Assembly (NCBI GenBank): GCA_019348265.1
Contig: JAHWJV010000279.1
Span: 1 to 5,085 of the forward strand
Direction: 5' to 3'
Length of the DNA stretch: 5,085 nt
Origin: Gemmatimonadota bacterium
GTDB lineage: Bacteria > Gemmatimonadota > Gemmatimonadetes > Longimicrobiales > Longimicrobiaceae
Position numbers and translations under genes: made by a program
Notes under the pieces: model-generated
Seen by the model: only the letters and a program-made list of their open reading frames with translations
The model's database searches: none
What the model was told of the DNA's origin: nothing
Shown: in pieces, positions 1-5,085 of the stretch
Layout: each line of letters opens with the position of its first letter
Position numbering within the stretch: position 1 is the stretch's first letter

Positions 1-1
1 C

Positions 2-499
2 CTCCTGCTGGGCACGGTCGGGCAGGACACCGGCACCGGCGTGCCCCGGTTCACGTTCGGCGTTCCGGAGCTCTTCCAGGGTCTGCAGTTCGTCTCGCTG
101 GCGGTCGGGCTCTTCGGCGTCGCGGAGATCCTCCGCAACCTCGAGGGCGACATCACCCGCAGCGTCATGGTCCAGAAGGTCAAGAACCTCTGGCTCAGCA
201 AGGACGACTTCCGCCGGGAGATCATGAACTACATCGGCGCGCTGGCCATCGACGGGAAGAAGTTCGTCTACAACACCAACGAGCGCCTCCAGAAGGCGCT
301 GGAGCTGAAGCAGTTCGAGGACCAGAAGGACTCGATAAAGCTCACCAGCCTCGTCTCCAACGTGATCGACAAGAGCGCGCAGGAAAAGATCGACGTGGTG
401 AAGCATCGGCTCATCAAGGAGCACGGCTACTGCGACATCTGCTCCACCGACGTGCTGAACTTCGTCGCGAGCATCTTCGCGCGGGGGGACGTGGCGTGA
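2..499 (+). CDS. prkA: Chimeric partial ORF: TctA-like permease segment joined in frame to the PrkA serine kinase C-terminus
   Basis: The frame is open from base 2 (no start codon in the window) to TGA at 497-499, giving 165 visible residues. From about residue 66 on, it matches the conserved C-terminal region of PrkA, the AAA+/Hanks-like serine protein kinase: DFRREIMNYIGALAIDGKKF, YNTNERLQKALELK, FEDQKDSIKLTSLV and a closing TDVLNFVASIFARGD. Residues 1-64 do not look like PrkA. The stretch with PRFTFGVPELFQGLQF followed by a hydrophobic AVGLFGVAEILRNLE is the signature of the TctA permease of tripartite tricarboxylate transporters, near the middle of that ~500-residue membrane protein. The kinase and AAA+ parts of PrkA and the C-terminal half of TctA are both absent. 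The downstream yeaH and spoVR genes fit PrkA, so the right part is in its normal context. The left part is either a real rearrangement or an assembly artefact. If the fusion is real, the product would lack kinase activity. Family assignments are from memory of the families, not a search. Confidence 0.82.
   Translation, partial: LLLGTVGQDTGTGVPRFTFGVPELFQGLQFVSLAVGLFGVAEILRNLEGDITRSVMVQKVKNLWLSKDDFRREIMNYIGALAIDGKKFVYNTNERLQKALELKQFEDQKDSIKLTSLVSNVIDKSAQEKIDVVKHRLIKEHGYCDICSTDVLNFVASIFARGDVA
191..220 (+). other. Probable TctA/PrkA junction
   Basis: The family resemblance changes here within one uninterrupted frame. The codons read W-L-S-K-D-D-F-R-R-E. TctA proteins commonly have a similar short string after the 'NLW/LLP' position (a serine or threonine, a basic residue, D, then RR), and PrkA proteins have an SK..FRREI string at the start of their C-terminal module. 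The two families are therefore locally alike at exactly this point, which would allow a homology-assisted join, biological or computational, without breaking the frame. The exact breakpoint cannot be placed more finely by eye. Confidence 0.6.
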
Positions 500-503
500 C
501 AGC

Positions 504-578
504 AATGATGAATGATGACGAATCACCAGCGCGCCCGCGGTGAGTTCATTCCTCATCCATCATCCATCATTCATCATT
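504..578. repeat. Inverted heptad repeat, AATGATG / CATCATT family
   Basis: Five bases after the PrkA stop codon there are two tandem AATGATG units (504-510, 511-517) followed by a degenerate unit. About 27 bases later, five tandem seven-base units run GTTCATT, CCTCATC, CATCATC, CATCATT, CATCATT (544-578). The last two are the exact reverse complement of the first two, giving a perfect 14-bp outer stem. An inner TCACC (523-527) can pair with GGTGA (539-543) around an 11-base GC-rich loop. A short T-run follows at 577-580. It could act as an RNA hairpin between the cistrons (attenuation, processing or stability), which is inference. The seven-base period is directly visible. Confidence 0.8.
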
Positions 579-593
579 TTCCTTCGGAACCTT

Positions 594-911
594 ATGCCTG
601 CTGAGAGCTCGTTCGTCATCTGCCCGCACTGCTGGCATCTGAACCCGCCGTCGCGGATCTGCGCCGGGTGCTTCGCCGACATGACGACGCGGCTGCAGGA
701 GACGGGCGGGCGCCGCTGGACGGCCGCGTCGCAGAGCCCGATGCCGGTGCGGGCAGGTGGGCGGCTGAGTCAGCGGCAGCGCTGGCTGCTGCTGGGCGCG
801 CTCGTCCTGTTCGCGGTGTCGCAGGTCGCGCTGGCGCTCGCGCCGGCGCAGGCGCTGCGGGCGGAGAAGGAGGAGCCACGCGACTCGCCGGCTCCCGTAG
901 TCCACCGATAG
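594..911 (+). CDS. Small zinc-ribbon protein with one membrane helix, function unknown
   Basis: This is a 105-residue protein that I do not recognise as a named family. Residues 10-26 hold two CxxC knuckles (C10-P-H-C13 and C23-A-G-C26), as in short zinc ribbons. A basic, polar linker follows, then a hydrophobic stretch at about residues 64-88 (WLLLGALVLFAVSQVALALA) that looks like a single transmembrane helix, and a charged tail. The likely topology puts the zinc ribbon in the cytoplasm, given the RQR just before the helix. I chose ATG 594 over the in-frame GTG at 540 because the extra 18 codons are made of the CATCATT repeat and encode low-complexity sequence. A weak GGAA (586-589) precedes this ATG. 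It sits between prkA and yeaH in the same direction, and its stop codon falls inside the next heptad repeat, so it is probably co-transcribed with them. The coding call rests on the clear Cys pattern and helix. Confidence 0.66.
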   Translation: MPAESSFVICPHCWHLNPPSRICAGCFADMTTRLQETGGRRWTAASQSPMPVRAGGRLSQRQRWLLLGALVLFAVSQVALALAPAQALRAEKEEPRDSPAPVVHR

Positions 912-932
912 CCGACAGCCGTTAGCCGATAG
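905..932. repeat. Tandem heptad repeat, CCGATAG family
   Basis: Four contiguous seven-base units read CCGATAG (905-911), CCGACAG (912-918), CCGTTAG (919-925) and CCGATAG (926-932). The first unit supplies the TAG stop of the small upstream gene. The last supplies an in-frame TAG immediately before the yeaH start. The ATG at 936 lies in what would be a fifth, diverged unit (CCCATGG, 933-939). No inverted partner array was found nearby, unlike the other two heptad regions in this window. Confidence 0.85.
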
Positions 933-935
933 CCC

Positions 936-2033
936 ATGGTCAGACGAATCGAGCGGGACCGGAAACGGTTCGACGACATCGTCCGCGGGAAGATCAAGGA
1001 AGATCTGAAGCGCCATATCACCCGCGGTGAGATGATCGGGAAGCAGGGGAAGGAGATCGTCTCCATCCCCGTGCCCCAGATCGAGCTGCCGCGCTTTCGC
1101 TACGGGAGCAAGGAGCAGGGTGGCGTCGGCCAGGGCCCGGGAGACGTGGGCACTCCGCTCGGCGGCGGGCCCGGGGAGGGGAGCGGGGCGGGATCGGAGC
1201 CGGGGCGGCACATCCGCGAGGTGGAAGTGAGCATCGCGGAGATGACGCAGATGATCGGCGAGGCGCTGGAGCTTCCGCGAATTCGCCCCAAGGGGGCGGA
1301 GTCGCTGAGCGCGGTGAGGGGACGGTACACGGGGATCCGCAGGATCGGGCCGGAGACGCTCCGCTCCTTCAAGCGGACCTACCGGGAAGCGCTCCGGCGC
1401 CAGATCTCCACCGGCTCGTACGATCCACGCCGCCCGCTCGTCGTCCCGGTGCGCGAGGACATGCGCTACCGCTCGTGGAAGGACGAGCCGGTGCCGGTGG
1501 CCAACGCGGTGGTCTTTTACCTGATGGACGTTTCGGGATCGATGGGCAACGAGCAGAAGGAGATCGTCCGGATCGAGTCCTTCTGGATCGACAACTGGAT
1601 CCGCGCGCACTACGACGGCGTCCAGAGCCGCTACATCGTCCATGACGCCGCCGCCCGTGAAGTCGATCGCGAGACCTTCTTCTCTACGCGCGAGTCGGGC
1701 GGGACGAAGATCTCCAGCGCCTACGAGCTCGCCAGTGAGATCGCGGAGCGGGAGTACCCGGCCAGCGACTGGAACCTGTACGTCTTCCACTTTTCCGACG
1801 GCGACAACCTCGGCACCGGCGACAACGAGCGCTGCTACCAGCTCCTCCGCGAGCGGCTCCTTCCCGCCGCCAATCTATTCGGGTACGGCCAGGTGGAGAG
1901 CCGCTCCGGCACCGGCGCCTTCTACGGCGCCCTCGAGCGCCACATCACCGCCGAGAACCTTATCCTTTCCCAAATCCGTGATCGCGACTCGATCCTCGGG
2001 TCGATCAAGGATTTTCTCGGGAAGGGGAAGTGA
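936..2033 (+). CDS. yeaH: YeaH/YhbH family protein (DUF444) with von Willebrand A-type metal site
   Basis: A 365-residue member of the YeaH/YhbH family, partner of PrkA and SpoVR in a conserved cluster linked to stationary-phase or nutrient-stress response in enterobacteria and to sporulation in Bacillus. The biochemical role is not settled. The N-terminal ~55 residues are basic and carry the family pattern ending IVSIPVPQIELPRFRYG. Residues 57-90 are a glycine-rich linker. The C-terminal half is a VWA-like fold: the MIDAS motif D198-V-S-G-S202 follows a hydrophobic strand (VVFYLM), SGGTKISSA places T257 in the second metal-binding loop, and FSDGDN (F286-N291) supplies the later acidic loop. 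The start is fixed because an in-frame TAG at 930-932 directly precedes ATG 936. There is no recognisable Shine-Dalgarno sequence, only heptad repeats. The protein is somewhat shorter than E. coli YeaH (~427) or Bacillus YhbH (~390), mainly through a compact middle region. The Bacillus-type name yhbH would suit equally. Confidence 0.95.
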   Translation: MVRRIERDRKRFDDIVRGKIKEDLKRHITRGEMIGKQGKEIVSIPVPQIELPRFRYGSKEQGGVGQGPGDVGTPLGGGPGEGSGAGSEPGRHIREVEVSIAEMTQMIGEALELPRIRPKGAESLSAVRGRYTGIRRIGPETLRSFKRTYREALRRQISTGSYDPRRPLVVPVREDMRYRSWKDEPVPVANAVVFYLMDVSGSMGNEQKEIVRIESFWIDNWIRAHYDGVQSRYIVHDAAAREVDRETFFSTRESGGTKISSAYELASEIAEREYPASDWNLYVFHFSDGDNLGTGDNERCYQLLRERLLPAANLFGYGQVESRSGTGAFYGALERHITAENLILSQIRDRDSILGSIKDFLGKGK

Positions 2034-2041
2034 GACACCAG

Positions 2042-2150
2042 GTCTCCAGTTGCCAGTCGCCAGTTACCAGTTCCGGCAACTGCTGCGTGGAGACTGGAGA
2101 CTGGAGACTGGAGACTGGCAACTGGCAACTGGCAACTGGCAACTGGTAGC
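2042..2150. repeat. Inverted heptad repeat, TGGAGAC / TGGCAAC family
   Basis: The 122-base gap between yeaH and spoVR is almost all heptad repeat. The right arm holds four exact TGGAGAC units (2088-2115), then four exact TGGCAAC units (2116-2143), then one diverged TGGTAGC (2144-2150). The left arm holds the same units reverse complemented: GTCTCCA (2042-2048), GTTGCCA (2049-2055), GTCGCCA (2056-2062), GTTACCA (2063-2069) and a diverged GTTCCGG. The 18 bases at 2046-2063 pair with the right-arm TGGCAAC tract with one mismatch, so a long hairpin is possible in several registers. The right arm ends five bases before the spoVR ATG. A role in RNA folding or translational control is inferred. Confidence 0.9.
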
Positions 2151-2155
2151 TGCTC

Positions 2156-3661
2156 ATGCCTCAGCCCCTTTCGACTCAGCTCAGCGCTCTCCAGGAGGAG
2201 GTCGAAGCCCACGCCCGGGATTACGGGCTGGACTTCTTCGAGACGATCTACGAGGTGCTGGACTGGGAGGAGATCAATGAGGTCGCCGCGTACGGCGGCT
2301 ATCCAGCCCGCTACCCGCACTGGCGGTTCGGGATGGAGTACATCGAGCTGTCGCGCTCGTACGCGTACGGCCTCTCGAAGATCTACGAGATGGTCATCAA
2401 CAACGACCCCACCTACGCCTATCTCCTCGCCGCCAACCACTACGTGGACCAGAAGCTGGTGATGGCGCACGTATGCGGGCATGGGGACTTCTTCAAGCAC
2501 AACTTCATGTTCTCCGGCACCAACCGGAAGATGCTGGACGAGATGGCGAACCACGCCAGCCGCGTCCGGCGCTACATGGAGCGGCACGGGATCGAGGCGG
2601 TGGAGGGGCTGCTGGACCGGTGCCTGTCGCTGGACAACCTGATCGATTACAGCGCGCTGCACTCCCTCCGAGCGCCGGCGGCGCCCGGGACGGGTCAGAC
2701 GGAGGAGGAGGAAGGCAGTCGCGAGCCGAAGAGGATGCGAGCGAAGGGGTACATGGACTCCTTCATCAACCCGCCGGCGGCGATGGAGGCGGAGCGCGCG
2801 CGGAAGGAGCGGGTTCGGAAGGAGGAGGAGCGGTTCCCCGCGCGGCCGGAGCGCGACGTCATGCTCTTCCTCCAGGAGCACGCGCCGCTGCGCAACTGGG
2901 AGCGCGACGTGCTCGGCATGATGCGGGAGGAGGCGTACTACTTCGCGCCGCAGGGCCGGACCAAGATCGCTAACGAAGGTTGGGCGTCGTTCTGGCACTC
3001 CCGTATGATGACGGAGCGCCTCCTCCACCCCTCCGAGGTGATCGATTACGCCGACCACCACTCGGGCACCATGGCTACCTCGCCCGGGCGGCTGAACCCC
3101 TCCAAGGTCGGGATCGAGCTCTGGCGCGACATCGAGGAGCGCTGGGACAAGGGCCGCCACGGCGCCGACTGGGAGGCGTGCGACGACTACGCCGTCAAGC
3201 GCACCTGGGATACCGGAGCGATGAAGGGCCGCGAGAAGATCTTCGAGGTTCGCCGCCACTACAACGACGTCACCTTCATCGACGAGTTCCTCACCGCCGA
3301 CTTCGTGCGCCGGCACGGGTTGTTCACCTACGAGTTCGACCGCCGCACGAACCAGTACGTGATCGCCGACCGCGACTTCCTTGCGGTGAAGGAGAAGCTC
3401 CTCTTCATGCTCACCAACTTCGGTCAGCCAACCATCGAGGTGGCCGACGGCAACTTCCTCAACCGCGGCGAGCTGCTCCTCGTACACCGGTTCGAAGGAG
3501 TCCCGCTCAAGCTGGACCAGGCGCTCGAAACGCTGGAGCACGTGCAGTCCGTCTGGAAGCGCCCGGTGAACCTGGAGACCTTCGTAGACGACGAGCCGGT
3601 GGCGCTGCAGTACGATGGCACCACTCACTGGACCCAGACCGCCACGGCGGATCGCTCCTGA
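2156..3661 (+). CDS. spoVR: SpoVR/YcgB family protein
   Basis: A 501-residue, apparently intact member of the SpoVR family (Bacillus SpoVR ~468, E. coli YcgB ~510). SpoVR is needed for normal spore cortex formation in Bacillus; in non-spore formers it travels with prkA and yeaH/yhbH as a stress-linked cytoplasmic protein of unresolved chemistry. Visible family signatures in order are PHWRFGMEYIELSRSYAYG near residue 60, NNDPTYAYLLAANHYVDQKLVMAHV, the H105-V-C-G-H109-GDFFKHN histidine cluster, NEGWASFWHSRMM (N273-H281 core), DYADHHSG (297-304) and PGRLNPSKVGIELWRDIEERWDKGRHG. The clustered conserved His, Glu and Asp residues suggest a metal site, which is inference. A charged insert rich in Glu and Arg (roughly residues 178-230) looks flexible. 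ATG 2156 is chosen because MPQPLSTQLSALQEEV is a typical N-terminus. No Shine-Dalgarno sequence is evident, since the preceding bases are heptad repeat. It lies 122 bases after yeaH on the same strand and is the last gene before the terminator hairpin. Confidence 0.96.
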   Translation: MPQPLSTQLSALQEEVEAHARDYGLDFFETIYEVLDWEEINEVAAYGGYPARYPHWRFGMEYIELSRSYAYGLSKIYEMVINNDPTYAYLLAANHYVDQKLVMAHVCGHGDFFKHNFMFSGTNRKMLDEMANHASRVRRYMERHGIEAVEGLLDRCLSLDNLIDYSALHSLRAPAAPGTGQTEEEEGSREPKRMRAKGYMDSFINPPAAMEAERARKERVRKEEERFPARPERDVMLFLQEHAPLRNWERDVLGMMREEAYYFAPQGRTKIANEGWASFWHSRMMTERLLHPSEVIDYADHHSGTMATSPGRLNPSKVGIELWRDIEERWDKGRHGADWEACDDYAVKRTWDTGAMKGREKIFEVRRHYNDVTFIDEFLTADFVRRHGLFTYEFDRRTNQYVIADRDFLAVKEKLLFMLTNFGQPTIEVADGNFLNRGELLLVHRFEGVPLKLDQALETLEHVQSVWKRPVNLETFVDDEPVALQYDGTTHWTQTATADRS

Positions 3662-3732
3662 GGCCGCAGACCCGTTACGCTCGAGCTCGGCGACGAGAGA
3701 GACCGCCTGAGTCTCCCCAGAGCGAGCAGCCC

Positions 3733-3762
3733 GACCCCCGCTCCGGATTCGGAGCGGGGGTC
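3733..3762 (+). terminator. Perfect 13-bp terminator-type hairpin after spoVR
   Basis: The arm at 3733-3745 (GACCCCCGCTCCG) is the exact reverse complement of the arm at 3750-3762, with a four-base GATT loop. It lies 71 bases after the spoVR stop and before the next promoter candidate, which fits the end of the prkA-yeaH-spoVR transcript. Only a short TTT follows at 3768-3770, so the U-tract of a classical intrinsic terminator is weak. A longer T-rich stretch occurs only at about 3833-3841. Confidence 0.78.
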
Positions 3763-3845
3763 CTCAGTTTGCGGTATGTGCAGGGGTGCATCCGGAATCG
3801 GGATGGGCAACTTACAATCTGAGGCCCGAGCGTTTGTTTTTCGCA

Positions 3846-3862
3846 CAATATCAATTGTATTG
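3846..3862. promoter_or_regulatory. Imperfect palindrome upstream of the ATP-grasp gene, possible operator
   Basis: CAATA (3846-3850) and TATTG (3858-3862) are inverted arms around TCAATTG, which itself contains the palindrome CAATTG. It sits two bases upstream of a TTGACA box in the only AT-rich patch of the window. The position is suitable for a transcription factor site, but the arms are short and no regulator is identified. Confidence 0.3.
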
Positions 3863-3864
3863 AG

Positions 3865-3893
3865 TTGACAGCTTGCGTTTTTGCCGGTAAATA
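3865..3893 (+). promoter_or_regulatory. Candidate sigma70-type promoter for the ATP-grasp gene
   Basis: A perfect consensus -35 box TTGACA lies at 3865-3870. With a 17-base spacer, TAAATA at 3888-3893 is the candidate -10 box; it matches TATAAT at only three positions, so the -10 is weak. TAGGAT at 3892-3897 matches better but with a 21-base spacer. The placement after the terminator hairpin and ~40 bases before the coding start supports an independent transcription unit. Confidence 0.45.
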
Positions 3894-3929
3894 GGATGTG
3901 AACACGAATGGGATGACCGCTTGACCGAC

Positions 3930-5085
3930 ATGGCCACCGCACCGTCTCTGCCGGCGTCGTTCTTCTCCGAGTATACGCTCGGGCAGGGATATGACGAGAT
4001 GTTCACGCCGGAGATGGCGGCGCGGCCGGCGTACGAGCTGCTGCTGCAGCGGCTGGGGGAGCTGTCGCCGGAGGAGATGGCGCACAGGCAGCTCGCGGCG
4101 GACCAGACGTTCCTGGACCGGGGAATCACCTTCACGGTGTACGGGCACGGGGACGCGACGGAGAAGATCTTCCCGTACGACGTGCTGCCGCGGATCGTGA
4201 GCGCGGCCGAGTGGGACCGGGTGGAGCGCGGGCTGGTGCAGCGGATCACGGCGCTGAACCTGTTCCTGAAGGATGTCTACGGCGAGGGGAAGATCCTGGC
4301 GGACCGGGTGGTGCCGAGGCGGCTGGTGGTGAGCTGCAAGCACTACCGCCGGGAGATGCGTGGGGTGCGGGTGCCGCACGACACGTACGTCTCGATCGCC
4401 GGGATCGACCTGGTGCGGCTGCCGAGCGGGGAGTTCGCGGTGCTGGAGGACAACCTGCGCGTGCCGAGCGGGGCGAGCTACATGCTCAGCAACCGTCACG
4501 TGATGCGGAACGTTTTCCCGAAGCTGTTCCAGCACTACCAGATCCGCTCCGTGGACCATTATCCGCGGATGCTGCTGTCGACCCTCCAGGAGCTGACGCA
4601 GACGCGCAGCTCGGAGCCGACGGTGGTGCTGCTCACTCCGGGCGCGTTCAACTCCGCCTACTTCGAGCACACCTTTCTCGCGCGGCAGATGGGTGTGGAG
4701 CTGGTGGAGGGGCGGGACCTGGTGGTGCACGACAACGTCGTCTACATGCGGACGACGGCGGGGCTGCGCCGCGTGGACGTGATCTATCGCAGGATCGACG
4801 ACGACTTCATCGACCCGATCCCCTTCCGGCACGACTCGGTGATGGGGGTTCCGGGTCTGTTCAACGCCTATCGGGCCGGGAACGTGATCCTCTCGAACGC
4901 GATCGGTACCGGGATCGCGGACGACAAGGCCGTCTATGCGTACGTTCCCGCGATAATCCGCTACTACCTGGACGAGGATCCGACCCTGGAAAACGTCCCC
5001 ACCTATCTGCTGGAGGACGACTCCGCGCGGAAGTACGTGCTGGACAACCTGGGCGAGCTTGTGGTGAAGGCGGTGGACGAGTCCG
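3930..5085 (+). CDS. Circularly permuted type 2 ATP-grasp protein (DUF404/DUF407), 3' end outside window
   Basis: 385 codons are visible, and the frame is still open at the right edge; relatives are usually ~480-520 residues, so roughly the last fifth is missing. Family signatures are VLEDNLRVPSG (residues 171-181), LLTPGAFNSAYFEH (234-247), VDVIYRRIDDDFIDP (282-296) and GTGIADDKAVYAYVP (326-340), plus the N-terminal GYDEMF string. ATP-grasp enzymes of this group are predicted to form amide or peptide-type bonds using ATP. They usually sit beside an alpha-E helical protein (DUF403) and a transglutaminase-like protein in a proposed peptide-synthesis or protein-modification cassette; the substrate is unknown. 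An in-frame TAA at 3888-3890 limits the start. ATG 3930 is preferred, but the in-frame TTG at 3921 is a real alternative because GGGA (3910-3913) is seven bases before it and sixteen before the ATG. The gene is separated from spoVR by a terminator hairpin and has its own promoter candidate, so it is probably not part of the PrkA operon. Confidence 0.93.
   Translation, partial: MATAPSLPASFFSEYTLGQGYDEMFTPEMAARPAYELLLQRLGELSPEEMAHRQLAADQTFLDRGITFTVYGHGDATEKIFPYDVLPRIVSAAEWDRVERGLVQRITALNLFLKDVYGEGKILADRVVPRRLVVSCKHYRREMRGVRVPHDTYVSIAGIDLVRLPSGEFAVLEDNLRVPSGASYMLSNRHVMRNVFPKLFQHYQIRSVDHYPRMLLSTLQELTQTRSSEPTVVLLTPGAFNSAYFEHTFLARQMGVELVEGRDLVVHDNVVYMRTTAGLRRVDVIYRRIDDDFIDPIPFRHDSVMGVPGLFNAYRAGNVILSNAIGTGIADDKAVYAYVPAIIRYYLDEDPTLENVPTYLLEDDSARKYVLDNLGELVVKAVDES

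Noticed and set aside
540..593. GTG start at 540 as an N-terminal extension of the zinc-ribbon gene
   Set aside because: The extension encodes only the CATCATT repeat (Ile/His/Ser/Pro residues). The ATG at 594 gives a sensible zinc-ribbon N-terminus.
567..1790. Minus-strand open frame of 407 codons opposite the zinc-ribbon and yeaH genes
   Set aside because: The translation is rich in Arg, His, Pro and Ala with no family features, and the plus strand has clear YeaH motifs over the same bases. Long antisense frames are expected at high GC.
2042..2150. CRISPR array or transposon end
   Set aside because: The units are seven bases with no spacers, no target-site duplication is visible, and no transposase or cas gene lies nearby.
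1642..2280. Plus-strand frame overlapping the end of yeaH and the start of spoVR
   Set aside because: It is Ser/Thr/Pro/Ala-rich shadow coding in a shifted frame, and it reads through the heptad repeat.
1922..3628. Minus-strand open frame of 568 codons opposite spoVR
   Set aside because: It is longer than spoVR but runs opposite all SpoVR motifs, crosses the heptad repeat and the yeaH end, and shows low-complexity Val/His/Arg-rich sequence. It is a GC-driven shadow.
3788..3805. Small inverted repeat GCATCC...GGATG after the terminator
   Set aside because: The arms are only five bases around a seven-base loop, which is easily explained by chance.
3675..4832. Minus-strand open frame of 385 codons opposite the ATP-grasp gene
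   Set aside because: It is His/Arg/Gln-rich, spans the terminator hairpin and the promoter region, and lies opposite an unmistakable ATP-grasp protein.

Overview
The window is GC-rich (by eye about two thirds G+C) and every supported gene lies on the plus strand. It looks like a bacterial chromosome from an environmental or soil lineage. The protein sequences and spacing remind me of Gemmatimonadota, but that placement is a recollection-based inference.

Layout. Bases 2-499 are the end of an open frame entering from the left. Its last ~100 residues are an excellent match to the C-terminus of the serine protein kinase PrkA. Its first ~64 residues instead read like the middle of a tripartite tricarboxylate transporter permease (TctA), so the frame is chimeric, with a junction near bases 191-220. 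Next come a small zinc-ribbon plus single-membrane-helix protein (594-911), a YeaH/YhbH (DUF444) protein with a von Willebrand A-type metal site (936-2033), and a full-length SpoVR/YcgB protein (2156-3661). prkA, yeaH/yhbH and spoVR form a widely conserved stress, stationary-phase or sporulation cluster, and gene order supports one operon. A perfect 13-bp hairpin (3733-3762) closes it. After a short AT-richer intergenic region with a candidate promoter, a circularly permuted ATP-grasp protein (DUF404/DUF407 type) starts at 3930 and runs off the right edge.

The least ordinary feature is in the gaps of the operon. All three intergenic gaps carry tandem seven-base repeats, each gap with a different unit: AATGATG/CATCATT at 504-578, CCGATAG-like at 905-932, and TGGAGAC/TGGCAAC with their reverse complements at 2042-2150. 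Two of the three are arranged as inverted arms that could form long hairpins. The second and third run right up to the start codon of the next gene, and both of those starts lack an evident Shine-Dalgarno sequence. Recurrence of the same unit length with unrelated unit sequences suggests a shared generating process or a shared RNA-level role.

No RNA genes, insertion sequences or CRISPR arrays were seen. No gene-free stretch exceeds 300 bases; the longest is 268 bases (3662-3929) and holds the terminator and candidate promoter.
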